A DNA stretch of 40,547 nucleotides, from the NCBI RefSeq assembly GCF_022899355.1, contig NZ_JALJCK010000024.1, forward strand, positions 1-40,547. Direction: 5' to 3'. Numbering within the stretch: the stretch's first letter is position 1; each line of letters begins with the position of its first letter. The translations under genes and the position numbers were made by a program. The notes beneath the pieces are model-generated. The model was not told where the DNA came from. It saw only the letters and a list, made by a program, of their open reading frames with translations, and made no database searches. This stretch comes from Shinella yambaruensis (GTDB lineage: Bacteria > Pseudomonadota > Alphaproteobacteria > Rhizobiales > Rhizobiaceae). This document shows positions 24,159 to 33,081 of the stretch, one piece after another.

Positions 24159-25858
24159 GCACCGGTCCCGCCCAAGGCGGGCGCGAGGGAGAGGGCGAAC
24201 CGCCGCAATCCGGCGCGGAGGAGCCGGCCGGCGAGAAACCGGCCGGGGAGACGCCTGCCGCCGCTCCGCCCCCGCCACCGCCCATGGCGCCGCCGCGCGC
24301 CGCAGCCTACATGGCCGCCTCCACCCTGCTTGCCATGACGCAGGGCTTCGGCATGAACCTCGTCGCCGCTAACATCCCGCAGCTCCAGGGCCCGTTCGGC
24401 GCCACCACCGCTGAGGCGACCTGGCTGATGGCCGCCTACATGGCTCCCAACGCCTCGCTCTCGCTGGCGCTCATCAAGATCCGCAACCAGTACGGCCTGC
24501 GTCCCTTCGCCGAACTCGGCATCGCCGTCTTCCTCCTCGTGTCGGTGGCGCATATCTTCATCACGGACCTGCATTCCGCCCTCGTGCTGCGCTTCTTCGC
24601 CGGCATCGCGGCCGCGCCGCTCTCCTCGCTCGGCTTCCTCTACATGCTGGAGGCCTTCAGCCCGGCGCGCAAGCTGACGATCGGCATCTCGCTCGCGCTG
24701 ACCAATATCGGCCTCGCCGCCCCGCTCACCCGCTTCGTCTCGCCGGCGCTCATCGATCTCGGCGGCGTGCGGGCGCTGCTGCATTTCGAGCTGGCGCTCG
24801 CCATGCTCTCCTTCGCGGCGATCTATCTCCTGCCGCTGACGCCGCCGCCGCGGGTGAAGGTCATCGAGAAGATCGATATCGTCAGCTACCTGTTCATCGC
24901 CGTCGGCTTCGGCGCGGGCGCCGTCGTGCTCGTGCTCGGCCGGCAATATTGGTGGCTGGAGGCCCGCTGGATCGGCGAACTGCTTGTCGTCATGATCGGC
25001 GCGCTCACCATCGCCGCTGTCATCGAGCTCAACCGGGAGAGGCCGCTGATCGACCTGCGCTGGCTGTTCAGCCGCGAGATGCTGCACTTCGCCGCCGTGC
25101 TGGTGCTGTTCCGGCTGATGCTCGCCGAGCAGACCGCCGTCGCCGGCAATTTCTTCCAGATCACCGGCCTGCAGAACGACCAGCTCACCGGGCTCTACGG
25201 CATGGTGGCGCTCGCCACCGCCGCGGGCGGCCTTCTCTGCGCGGCCATCCTGAAGCCCGGCCGGGAGCCCGGCATCCACATGGCGGCGCTTCTCCTGATC
25301 GGTGTCGGCGCCTTTCTCGACAGCCGGGCGACGAACCTGACGCGGCCGGAGCAGATGTATCTGAGCCAGGCGATGATCGCCGCCGGCGGCAGCCTGTTCC
25401 TGCCGCCGGCCATCGCCTCGGGCTTCACGCTGGCGCTGCGCAAGGGGCCGCAATACATCCTCAGCTTCATCGTTGTCTTCCTGGTGACGCAGAGCCTCGG
25501 CGGCCTTGCCGGCTCGGCGCTGTTCGGCTCCTTCATCACGCTGCGCGAGAAATTCCACTCGAACATCCTCGCCGAGGCGATGACACTGGCCGATCCGCTG
25601 GTCTCGGGCCGTGTGGCGCAGCTTTCCGCGGCCTATGGCCACACGATCACCGATCCGGCCGTGCTGAAGGCGGAGGGCGTCGCGCTGCTCGGCCAGCAGG
25701 TGACGCGGGAGGCCAATGTGCTCGCCCACAACGATGCCTTCCTCGTCATCGCGCTGCTCGCCGTCGGTGCCGCGACGGCGCTTGCCATCCACATGCTTTA
25801 CATCCGTATCAGAGAGGCCGGCGCCCGCAGCGGCGGGCCGGCGGCCGTTGAAGGTTGA
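24155..25858 (+). CDS. MFS drug efflux permease, DHA2/EmrB type
   Basis: 567 aa. The first 50 residues are Gly/Glu/Pro-rich and soluble, ending in 'PPPPPPMAPP', then about 14 hydrophobic segments from 'AYMAASTLLAMTQGFGMNLVAANIPQLQGPFGATTAEATW' to the C-terminus, as expected for the 14-helix DHA2 branch. It would export small hydrophobic compounds with proton uptake and pair with the HlyD/EmrA-like protein encoded 5 bp downstream. Translationally coupled to marR by an ATGA overlap. Substrate unknown; the proline-rich N-terminal tail is longer than in typical EmrB. Confidence 0.93.
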   Translation: MSTGPAQGGREGEGEPPQSGAEEPAGEKPAGETPAAAPPPPPPMAPPRAAAYMAASTLLAMTQGFGMNLVAANIPQLQGPFGATTAEATWLMAAYMAPNASLSLALIKIRNQYGLRPFAELGIAVFLLVSVAHIFITDLHSALVLRFFAGIAAAPLSSLGFLYMLEAFSPARKLTIGISLALTNIGLAAPLTRFVSPALIDLGGVRALLHFELALAMLSFAAIYLLPLTPPPRVKVIEKIDIVSYLFIAVGFGAGAVVLVLGRQYWWLEARWIGELLVVMIGALTIAAVIELNRERPLIDLRWLFSREMLHFAAVLVLFRLMLAEQTAVAGNFFQITGLQNDQLTGLYGMVALATAAGGLLCAAILKPGREPGIHMAALLLIGVGAFLDSRATNLTRPEQMYLSQAMIAAGGSLFLPPAIASGFTLALRKGPQYILSFIVVFLVTQSLGGLAGSALFGSFITLREKFHSNILAEAMTLADPLVSGRVAQLSAAYGHTITDPAVLKAEGVALLGQQVTREANVLAHNDAFLVIALLAVGAATALAIHMLYIRIREAGARSGGPAAVEG

Positions 25859-25863
25859 CCGAA

Positions 25864-26901
25864 ATGAAGACTTACATCCGCAACACCGCCACCGCGCTCG
25901 CCCTCGTCCTCGGCGTGGCCGGCATCGGCGCGGTGCTCTACGCCTGGCAGCTGCCGCCCTTTGCCAGCGAGGTCCAGACGACGGACAACGCCTATGTGCG
26001 CGGCTACGTGACGCTGATCAGCCCGCAGCTCGCCGGCTATGTCACGGACGTGTCCGTGAAGGACTACGAGACGGTCAAGGCCGGCGCCGTGCTCGCCCGT
26101 CTCGACGACCGCATCTTCCGCCAGAAGGTCGAGCAGGCCAATGCCACGCTCGCCAGTCAGAAGGCGGCGCTCGCCAATTCCGAGCAGCAGGAGAACGCCG
26201 CCAGGGCCCGCATCGGCGCGAGCGAGGCGGCGCTCGACAGCGCGACCTACGCCAAGCGCCGGGCGGAGGAAAGCTGGAACCGCATCGAGGAACTGTCGAA
26301 CAAGGGCATCGCCACCCAGAGCGACCGCGAGCAGAGCCGCACCACGCTCGACCAGGCGGAGGCCGCCATCGCGCAGGCGCAGGCGAACCTTGAGGTCTCC
26401 CGGCAGGACCTGCAGACGATCATCGTCGGCCGCGATTCCCTGCGTGCCGCGGTGGCGGGCGCGGAAGCCTCGGTGGAGCTTGCCAAGATCGACCTCTCCA
26501 ACACCGTCATCACGGCTCCGCGCGACGGTGCGGTGGGCGAGGTCGGCGTCAAGCTCGGCCAGTATGTCGCCGCCGGCACGCAGCTCATGGCCGTCGTTCC
26601 ACACGACACCTGGGTCATCGCCAATTTCAAGGAAACGCAGCTCGCCTATATCAAGCCGGGCCAGAAGGTCGAGGTCAGCGTCGATGCGCTGAAGCACGCC
26701 ACGCTGACCGGCCGTGTCGAGCGCTTCTCGCCCGCCACCGGCTCGGAGTTCAGCGTGATCAAGCCGGACAACGCCACCGGCAATTTCACGAAGGTCGCCC
26801 AGCGCGTGCCCGTGCGCATCGCCATCGACGACGGGCAGGACCTGGCGAAGTACCTCGCGCCGGGGCTTTCGGTGGTGGTGACGACGGTGGTGGAGGAATA
26901 G
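25864..26901 (+). CDS. HlyD/EmrA-family membrane fusion protein
   Basis: 345 aa. An N-terminal membrane anchor (about 8-28) is followed by 'TTDNAYVRGYVTLISPQLAGYVTDVSVKDYETVKAGAVLARLDDRIF' (biotinyl-lipoyl-like half), a long coiled coil (about 90-200, 'ALANSEQQENAARARIGASEAALDSATYAKRRAEE'), and the second lipoyl half 'VITAPRDGAVGEVGVKLGQYVAAGTQLMAVVP'. It links the EmrB-like permease to an outer-membrane channel, which is not encoded nearby. ATG 25864 with GAAGG upstream is preferred over the overlapping TTG 25855. Followed by a RIME-like repeat. Confidence 0.94.
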   Translation: MKTYIRNTATALALVLGVAGIGAVLYAWQLPPFASEVQTTDNAYVRGYVTLISPQLAGYVTDVSVKDYETVKAGAVLARLDDRIFRQKVEQANATLASQKAALANSEQQENAARARIGASEAALDSATYAKRRAEESWNRIEELSNKGIATQSDREQSRTTLDQAEAAIAQAQANLEVSRQDLQTIIVGRDSLRAAVAGAEASVELAKIDLSNTVITAPRDGAVGEVGVKLGQYVAAGTQLMAVVPHDTWVIANFKETQLAYIKPGQKVEVSVDALKHATLTGRVERFSPATGSEFSVIKPDNATGNFTKVAQRVPVRIAIDDGQDLAKYLAPGLSVVVTTVVEE

Positions 26902-26939
26902 GAAAATTTCAGCGCGTGCCGCCGGGCTCTGCGGCGATT

Positions 26940-27076
26940 GCCCCTCACCCTAACCCTCTCCCCGCAAGCGGGGAGAGGGGACTTGCCCCGCAAACGGTCA
27001 TTGTCTGAAGAAACGGCGCGGCATATCTCCTTCTCCCCGCTTGCGGGGAGAAGGTGGCCGGCAGGCCGGATGAGGA
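26940..27076 (+). repeat. RIME-like intergenic palindromic element, copy 2
   Basis: About 137 bp, closely matching copy 1 (12049-12185) in order and orientation: CCCCTCACCCTAACC, hairpin CTCTCCCC-GCAAGC-GGGGAGAG, middle with GCGGCATAT, hairpin CTTCTCCCCGCTTGCGGGGAGAAG, end GGCCGGATGAGG. It sits between convergent hlyD-like and SDR genes and may serve both as a transcript end. Confidence 0.82.
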
Positions 27077-27089
27077 GCAATTCCCGGAA

Positions 27090-27830
27090 TCACTCCGGCA
27101 AACGATAATCCAGCAGGCGCCCCTGGCGCATGTCGAACAACTTCCCCGTCTCGGCATAATCCGGCGCGACCAGCGGCAGGATGGCCCTGGCGACTTCCGA
27201 GGGATGCTGCACGGTCGACGGGTCCTCGCCGGGGATCGCCTGGGCGCGCATGGCGGTGCGGGTGGCGCCGGGATCGAGCGCGGTGATGCGGAGCGCCGTG
27301 CGCTGCGTCTCGCCGGCCCAGGTGCGCGCCAGCGCCTCGACGGCGGCCTTGGAGGCCGAGTAGGGCCCCCAGAAGGGCTTGCACTTGTGCGCGGCGCTGG
27401 ACGAGAGGATGACGGCGCGGCCGGCGTCCGACTTCAAGAGCAGCGGCTCGACCGAGCGGATGAGCCGCCAGGTGGACGTGACGTTGATCGTCATCACCCT
27501 CTCGAACACCTTCGCCTCGACATGGCCGATCGGCGAGATCGTGCCGAGCACGCCGGCATTCGCCACGAGGATGTCGAGCTTGCCCCAGCGCTCGAAGATC
27601 GAGCCGCCGAGCTTGTCGATCGCCGGCATGTCGGCGAGGTCGAAGGGCACCAGCGTCGCCGCGCCGCCGGCGGCCTTGATCGCATCGTCCAGTTCTTCCA
27701 GGCCGCCGACCGTGCGGGCGCAGGCGATGACATGCGCACCGGCCTTCGCGAGTTCGAGGGCGGTGAAATAGCCGATGCCGCGCGACGCGCCGGTGACCAG
27801 CGCGAGGCGGCCTTTCAGGTCGATGCTCAT
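27090..27830 (-). CDS. Short-chain dehydrogenase/reductase (SDR)
   Basis: 246 aa, classical SDR. Cofactor motif T13-GASRGIG, 'NAG' at 91-93, catalytic Ser near 143, Y157 and K161 in 'YSASK'. 'CART' after the second strand favours NADP(H), as an Arg follows the acidic position. It lies 11 bp downstream of purF on the same strand, so it is probably the last gene of a cvpA-purF-SDR transcript, a linkage I believe is common in rhizobia. Substrate unknown; a genuine purine-pathway role is not implied. Confidence 0.93.
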   Translation of the reverse strand: MSIDLKGRLALVTGASRGIGYFTALELAKAGAHVIACARTVGGLEELDDAIKAAGGAATLVPFDLADMPAIDKLGGSIFERWGKLDILVANAGVLGTISPIGHVEAKVFERVMTINVTSTWRLIRSVEPLLLKSDAGRAVILSSSAAHKCKPFWGPYSASKAAVEALARTWAGETQRTALRITALDPGATRTAMRAQAIPGEDPSTVQHPSEVARAILPLVAPDYAETGKLFDMRQGRLLDYRLPE

Positions 27831-27841
27831 GATGTCTTCAA

Positions 27842-29335
27842 TTATCCGTTGCTTGCCAGAACCGAGACCTTCCGTCCCATCGTCTCACCTTCCTTGTCAA
27901 GGAGGCGCGTCGGATAGTCGCCGGTGAAGTAGTGGTCGGTGAACTGCGGACGGGCCGGGTTGCGGTCCTCGCCGCCGACGGCGCGGTAGAGCCCGTCGAT
28001 GGAGAGGAATTCCAGCGAATCCGCGCCGATATACTTCGCCATCGCCTTGACGTCGTTGTACTGGTTGGCGAGCAGCTTGTCCCGGTCGGGCGTGTCGATG
28101 CCGTAGAAGTCGGGGTAGAAGATCATCGGGCTGGCGACGCGGATATGCACTTCCTTCGCGCCCGCATCGCGGATCATCTGCACGATCTTCAGCGACGTCG
28201 TGCCGCGCACGATCGAATCGTCGACGAGGATGACGCGCTTGCCGGCGATCATCGCGCGGTTGGCCGAGTGCTTCAGCTTGACGCCGAAGGCGCGGATCTG
28301 CTGTGTCGGCTCGATGAAGGTGCGGCCGACATAGTGGTTGCGGATGATGCCGTATTCGAACGGGATGCCGCTCTCCTGCGCATAGCCGAGCGCGGCGGGC
28401 GTGCCGCCGTCCGGCACCGGCACGACGACGTCGCCCTCGACCGGGTGCTCCTTGGCAAGGTTCATGCCCATGTTCTTGCGCGCCACATAGACCGAGCGGC
28501 CGCCGACGACGGAATCGGGGCGGGCGAAATAGACATATTCGAAGAGGCAGAGGCGCTCCGGCTGCGGGTTGCCCGATTTCTTGGCCTCGATGGTGATCGA
28601 GCCGTCCGGCTGGATCTCGCAGACGATGATTTCGCCGTTCTCGACGTCACGGATATATTTCGCGCCGATGATGTCGAGCGCGCAGGTTTCCGAGGCGAAG
28701 ATCGGCTTGCCGTCGAGCTCGCCCATGACGAGCGGGCGGATGCCCGTGGGGTCGCGCGCGGCGATCAGCTTGGTGCGGGTGATGCCGAGCATCGAATAGC
28801 CGCCTTCCATCTGGCGGATGGCGTCGATGAAGCGGTCCGTCGTGGAGGTGTAGCGCGAGCGGGCGATGAGGTGGAGCACGACCTCCGTGTCCGAGGTCGA
28901 CTGACAGATCGCGCCGCCGGCGATGATCTGCCGGCGCAGCGTCAGGCCGTTGGTGAAGTTGCCGTTATGGGCGACGGCGATGCCGCCGACTTCCAGTTCC
29001 GCAAAGAGCGGCTGCACGTTGCGCAGCGCCACTTCCCCGGTGGTGGAATAGCGGGTGTGGCCGATCGCCATGTTGCCGGGGAGCTTTGCGAGTGTCACCG
29101 GGTTCGTATAGTGGTCGCCGACGAGGCCCATATGCTTTTCCGTGTGGAACTGCTTGCCGTCGAAGGAGACGATGCCGGCGGCTTCCTGGCCACGGTGCTG
29201 CAGCGCGTGCAGGCCGAGCGCCGTCAGCGTCGCGGCTTCCGGATGGCCGAGAATGCCGAAGACGCCGCACTCCTCGTGAAGCGTATCGCCGTCGAGATCG
29301 TCGTCGTGGCGGCCGGGAAACTGGAAGTCGCTCAT
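27842..29335 (-). CDS. purF: Amidophosphoribosyltransferase
   Basis: 497 aa. The glutaminase domain begins at C23 ('EECGVFGI'); the first 22 residues would be a propeptide removed to expose this nucleophile. 'HTRYSTTG', 'HNGNFTN' and 'STSDTE' are type-II amidotransferase motifs, and 'RVILVDDSIVRGTTS' is the PRPP-binding loop. The enzyme makes 5-phosphoribosylamine from PRPP and glutamine, the first step of purine synthesis. MSDFQFPG is chosen as start; the frame is open further up but unlike the family. A 30-bp palindrome lies 53 bp upstream. cvpA is 194 bp upstream, behind a terminator. Confidence 0.97.
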   Translation of the reverse strand: MSDFQFPGRHDDDLDGDTLHEECGVFGILGHPEAATLTALGLHALQHRGQEAAGIVSFDGKQFHTEKHMGLVGDHYTNPVTLAKLPGNMAIGHTRYSTTGEVALRNVQPLFAELEVGGIAVAHNGNFTNGLTLRRQIIAGGAICQSTSDTEVVLHLIARSRYTSTTDRFIDAIRQMEGGYSMLGITRTKLIAARDPTGIRPLVMGELDGKPIFASETCALDIIGAKYIRDVENGEIIVCEIQPDGSITIEAKKSGNPQPERLCLFEYVYFARPDSVVGGRSVYVARKNMGMNLAKEHPVEGDVVVPVPDGGTPAALGYAQESGIPFEYGIIRNHYVGRTFIEPTQQIRAFGVKLKHSANRAMIAGKRVILVDDSIVRGTTSLKIVQMIRDAGAKEVHIRVASPMIFYPDFYGIDTPDRDKLLANQYNDVKAMAKYIGADSLEFLSIDGLYRAVGGEDRNPARPQFTDHYFTGDYPTRLLDKEGETMGRKVSVLASNG

Positions 29336-29387
29336 TGCTGCAAGCCTTTGCTCGGGACCGTAAGAGGTTGCACGGGGTTCTGGGTCG

Positions 29388-29417
29388 TTCGGCAAGGCCC
29401 ATATGGGCATTGCCGAA
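29388..29417. promoter_or_regulatory. 30-bp palindrome upstream of purF
   Basis: TTCGGCAA-GG-CCCATATGGG-CA-TTGCCGAA: 13 of 15 base pairs match, and the two mismatched positions are symmetrical. It ends 53 bp before the purF ATG. It could be an operator for a purine repressor or an RNA hairpin in the leader; no T tract follows, so it is not a standard terminator. Confidence 0.5.
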
Positions 29418-29469
29418 AGCATTTGCCACCGAGGCCCGGAAGCGTCAGTGGCTGATGATCTATCCTACC

Positions 29470-29520
29470 AAAAAATCGGGGAGCCTGCCTTCGCCATTTC
29501 TCGCGAGTGTCGGCTCCCCT
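29470..29520 (-). terminator. Rho-independent terminator after cvpA
   Basis: On the minus strand GGGGAGCC ... GGCTCCCC (8-bp stem, with an interior purine-rich loop) is followed by GATTTTTT. It is 10 bp past the cvpA stop and separates cvpA from purF transcription, at least partly. Confidence 0.7.
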
Positions 29521-29529
29521 GATCGCTTG

Positions 29530-30138
29530 TCATCCGTTCGTGGCGGGCGTCTCTTCGGCGGGCGCCTGGTTCGTGCCGCCGGTGGCGCCGTCCGGGTCCT
29601 CCGTGCCGCCTTCGCCCTCGGCCGGCTTGCCGCGCAGGCGGTCGAGGATCGTCGCGTCGGCGTCCTCCGGCAGGAGCGCCACGAGGCGCGAGCCGAGATT
29701 GTCCAGCAGCGGCTTGGACTTCGCCGTGGTGACCCAGGAGGGCTGCTGCTGCGGGGCGACCAGCCAGTTGAAGAACAGCATGGCGACGACGACGAGCAGG
29801 ATGCCGCGGGCCGCGCCGAACAGGAAGCCGAGCGTGCGGTCGAGCGCGCCGATGCGGCTGTCGATGATGAAATCGGCAATCCGCATGGTGATGAAGGAGA
29901 TCACGATGAGCGCGACGAGGAAGACGGCGGCGGCCGAGCCGACCATCGCGACCGTGTCGCTCGTCGTATAGTCCTTCGCATAGGGCAGGAGGACCGGATA
30001 GAGGAAATAGGCGGCTGCCGCGGCACCCACCCAGCTGGCGACGGAAAGCACCTCGCGCGAGAAGCCGCGCACCATCGCCAGCACGGCGGAGAACAGCGCG
30101 ACGCCGATGACGATACCGTCGAGAATTGTGATGGGCAT
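29530..30138 (-). CDS. cvpA: CvpA-family membrane protein
   Basis: 202 aa. Four hydrophobic segments in residues 5-135 ('TILDGIVIGVALFSAVLAMVRGFSREVLSVASWVGAAAAAYFLYPVL', 'FLVALIVISFITMRIADFII', 'ARGILLVVVAMLFFNWLV') define the CvpA/colicin V production domain. A soluble C-terminal tail is rich in Gly, Glu, Pro and Thr. The first gene upstream of purF in E. coli is also cvpA, and that order is kept here. Its molecular role is unresolved. An intervening terminator means co-transcription with purF is not certain. Confidence 0.94.
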   Translation of the reverse strand: MPITILDGIVIGVALFSAVLAMVRGFSREVLSVASWVGAAAAAYFLYPVLLPYAKDYTTSDTVAMVGSAAAVFLVALIVISFITMRIADFIIDSRIGALDRTLGFLFGAARGILLVVVAMLFFNWLVAPQQQPSWVTTAKSKPLLDNLGSRLVALLPEDADATILDRLRGKPAEGEGGTEDPDGATGGTNQAPAEETPATNG

Positions 30139-30281
30139 GTTCGTCCTACTCCAAACCCGAAATGTCGTCGGGCCCCGTACCGCTCAAGCGGGGGGCACCT
30201 TAGCGGAAGGCGTGTCCGTCGTCTCAGTTCGGCACGATGCCGCCCCATGTTTCCCACAAGGCTTTGTCGACCACCGGGGCG

Positions 30282-31685
30282 TCAAACGTCCTCGTCCTCC
30301 CGCTTCAGGGCGCTTTTCGATCCGGCAATGCGCGCCACCAGGTCCGGCAGGCTGTCTATCTCGTTCCAGCGGCCGCCGGCGCCCTTGGGCAGATCGGCGG
30401 AGCCGGCAGGGAGCACGGCCTGCGAAAAACCCAGCTTTTCCGCCTCCTTGAGGCGCTGGGCGGTGTGCGCAACCGGGCGAATGGCGCCCGACAGGCTGAC
30501 TTCGCCGAAATAGACGCAATCGGCCGGAAGGGCAAGACCGGCAAGCGAGGAAACCAGCGCCGAGGCGACCGCAAGATCCGCCGCCGGTTCCGAGATGCGA
30601 TAGCCGCCCGCCACGTTGAGGTAGACGTCGTGCTGCCCGAGCCGGACGCCGCAATGGGCCTCCAGCACGGCGAGGATCATCGAGAGCCGCGCCGAATCCC
30701 AGCCGACGACCGCCCGGCGCGGCGTGCCGAGGGAGGTGGGGGCGACGAGCGCCTGCACCTCGACCAGCACCGGCCGCGTGCCTTCCATGCCGGCGAAGAC
30801 CGCCGCGCCCGGCGATTTGGCATTGCGCTCGCCGAGGAAGAGTTCCGACGGGTTGGAGACCTCGCGCAGGCCCTTGTCGGACATTTCGAAGACGCCGATC
30901 TCGTCCGTCGGGCCGAAGCGGTTCTTGACGGTGCGAAGGATGCGGTAGTGGTGGCCGCGGTCGCCCTCGAAATAAAGGACGGCGTCGACCATGTGCTCGA
31001 CGACGCGCGGGCCGGCGATCTGGCCTTCCTTGGTGACATGGCCGACCAGCACCATGGCGGCGCCGGTCTGCTTGGCGAAGCGGATCATCGCCTGCACGCC
31101 GGTGCGCACCTGCGTCACTGTCCCGGGCGCGGCCTCGGCTGTATCGCTCCACAGCGTCTGGATCGAATCGATGATGACGAGGTCCGGCCGCTTGCCTTCG
31201 CCGACGGTGGCGAGGATGTCCTCGACATTGGTCTCGGCGGCAAGCAGCACGTCGGTCTCGGCGGCCTGCAGGCGCTGGGCGCGCAGGCGCACCTGCGCCA
31301 CCGCCTCCTCGCCCGAGACGTAGATGATGCGGTGGCCGCGGCGGGAGAGGGCGGCGGCGGCCTGCATGAGGAGGGTCGACTTGCCGATGCCGGGATCGCC
31401 GCCGATCAGCACGGCCGAGCCGCGCACGAAACCACCGCCGGTCGCCCGGTCGAGTTCGCCGATGCCGGTGTGGATGCGCGGCGCCTCCTCGATCTCGCCC
31501 GAAAGCGCCGTCAGCGCGACCGGCCGGCCCTTCTTCGGCACCTTGCCGGGGCCGGAGCCGATGCCGCCCATCGGGTCTTCCTCGACGACGGTGTTCCACT
31601 CGCCGCAGCCCTCGCATTTCCCGACCCAGCGGGAATGCGCGGTGCCGCAGTTCTGGCAGACGAATTGGGTGCGGGCTTTCGCCAT
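30282..31685 (-). CDS. radA: DNA repair protein RadA (Sms)
   Basis: 467 aa. It has an N-terminal zinc finger C10-x2-C13 ... C24-x2-C27, RecA-like core with Walker A 'GGDPGIGKST' (95-104), 'LVIIDSIQTLWSD' as Walker B, the RadA-specific 'KNRFGPTDE' motif, and a C-terminal Lon-protease-like domain ('GGYRISEPAADLAVASAL', 'GEVSLSGAIRPV'). RadA promotes branch migration of recombination intermediates. The start MAKARTQFVC is chosen because family members begin just before the zinc finger. It lies in the alr-radA-cvpA-purF order typical of rhizobia, 122 bp after alr. Confidence 0.97.
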   Translation of the reverse strand: MAKARTQFVCQNCGTAHSRWVGKCEGCGEWNTVVEEDPMGGIGSGPGKVPKKGRPVALTALSGEIEEAPRIHTGIGELDRATGGGFVRGSAVLIGGDPGIGKSTLLMQAAAALSRRGHRIIYVSGEEAVAQVRLRAQRLQAAETDVLLAAETNVEDILATVGEGKRPDLVIIDSIQTLWSDTAEAAPGTVTQVRTGVQAMIRFAKQTGAAMVLVGHVTKEGQIAGPRVVEHMVDAVLYFEGDRGHHYRILRTVKNRFGPTDEIGVFEMSDKGLREVSNPSELFLGERNAKSPGAAVFAGMEGTRPVLVEVQALVAPTSLGTPRRAVVGWDSARLSMILAVLEAHCGVRLGQHDVYLNVAGGYRISEPAADLAVASALVSSLAGLALPADCVYFGEVSLSGAIRPVAHTAQRLKEAEKLGFSQAVLPAGSADLPKGAGGRWNEIDSLPDLVARIAGSKSALKREDEDV

Positions 31686-31807
31686 CGGGTCTCGCTTTGC
31701 GAAATGCTGTGTCTGACGCAATCCCGGACGGAAAACCGCTTCGCCCTCTTCCTGGAACTGCTTTGGGAATCGCTCCGCAAGCCATTAGCACAAAACAGGA
31801 ACATGTC

Positions 31808-32977
31808 CTATTTTTTCGCGGCCTCGTAGCGCCGTTCGTAGCGGCTGCCGAGGCTGGTCAGGAGTTCGTAGTCGATCGTGCCGCCGGCGCGGGCCACGTC
31901 CTCGATGGGCATGTTGCGGCCGAAGAGCTCGATGAAGTCGCCGGCCCGGACGCTGCCCTGCGGCAGGTCCGTCACGTCGAAATGCGTGAGGTCCATGGTG
32001 ACGCGGCCGATCAGCGGCACCATGCGGCCGTGCAGCACGCCGCTGGCGCCCGGGATATTCGTCTTGCGCAGCGGCACGCCGGAGCCGGAAAGCGCCCGCA
32101 TGTAGCCATCCGCATAGCCGACCGCGGCGACGGCGATGCGCGTGTCGCGGGAAAAGACGGTGGTGGCGCCGTAGCTGACGCTTTCGCCGGCCTTCGCCTC
32201 GCGCACCTGCAGGATGCGCGCCTCGGCGGTGACGACGGGTTTCATCGGGTTTGGCACGTCGTTGACGGCCGCCCCGCCATAGAGCGAAATGCCGGGGCGG
32301 GTGAGGGTGAAGTGATAGTCCTCGCCGAGGAAGATGCCGGCCGAGTTGGCGAGCGTCGCATCGATGCCGTCGAAGGCGTCGACGGCGGTGCGGAAACGCT
32401 GGAGCTGCTGGCGGTTGAGCGGGTGGTTCGGGTCATCCGCGCAGGCGAGGTGGCTGAGCAGCATGATCGGCGAAAAGCTCGCCGGCCGCGCGACGTCGCC
32501 GGCAAGCGCCAGCGCATCCTCAACACGCAGGCCGAGCCGGCTCATGCCGGTATCGACATGCAGCACGCAGGGATGGTCGCGTCCGTCGGAAACGGCGGCC
32601 ATGAAGACGGCGAGCTGTTCCTCCGAGGCGATGACGGGCACGAGGTCGAATTCGAAGAACAGCCGCTCGGAGCCGGCCCACATGCCCGACAGCACATAGA
32701 GGCGCACATCCGGCAATACGGCGCGCAGCGCCGCGCCTTCCGCGGGCGTGGCGACGAAGAAGTCGCGCGCGCCCGCCATGTGAAAGGTCCTGGCGGCCGG
32801 CTCCAGCCCGATGCCGTAGGCGTCGGCCTTCAGCACCGCGGCGGTGCGGGCGGCGCCCGAGCGCCGCGCCATCGCGCGCCAGTTGTCGGCAAGGGCCGAA
32901 AGGTCGATGGTCAGGCGGGCATGGTCCTCGCCGGCGACGGGCAGGGTGGATCGGGCGTGCGTGTGGTGCGTGCTCAT
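31808..32977 (-). CDS. alr: Alanine racemase
   Basis: 389 aa. PLP-binding K50 is in 'AVLKADAYGIG'; the second catalytic residue, Tyr, is in 'GESVSYGATTVF'. 'HVDTGMSRLGL' and 'NSAGIFLG' are further family blocks. It interconverts L- and D-alanine, supplying D-alanine for peptidoglycan. The start at 32977 (MSTHHTHAR), with AGGAAG directly upstream, is preferred over the in-frame ATG 33004. dnaB lies upstream on the same strand but is separated by a plus-strand gene and a repeat, so alr must have its own promoter in 32978-33081. Confidence 0.96.
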   Translation of the reverse strand: MSTHHTHARSTLPVAGEDHARLTIDLSALADNWRAMARRSGAARTAAVLKADAYGIGLEPAARTFHMAGARDFFVATPAEGAALRAVLPDVRLYVLSGMWAGSERLFFEFDLVPVIASEEQLAVFMAAVSDGRDHPCVLHVDTGMSRLGLRVEDALALAGDVARPASFSPIMLLSHLACADDPNHPLNRQQLQRFRTAVDAFDGIDATLANSAGIFLGEDYHFTLTRPGISLYGGAAVNDVPNPMKPVVTAEARILQVREAKAGESVSYGATTVFSRDTRIAVAAVGYADGYMRALSGSGVPLRKTNIPGASGVLHGRMVPLIGRVTMDLTHFDVTDLPQGSVRAGDFIELFGRNMPIEDVARAGGTIDYELLTSLGSRYERRYEAAKK

Positions 32978-33081
32978 CTTCCTGAAATACAGCCTGTGGA
33001 CCATGGCGGCAATACGCTCGCCTGCCGCATTGCCGCGGGGCGGGGCCGCCTCTATGGTGCGGCGCCGAAAGGGAGAACATC

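Noticed and set aside
23657..25792. 711-residue open frame antisense to marR and the efflux permease
   Set aside because: Low-complexity charged translation with no motif, while the plus strand has clear MarR and MFS families.
29377..29390. GTTC...GTTC as a LexA box before purF
   Set aside because: The spacing is six bases, not seven.
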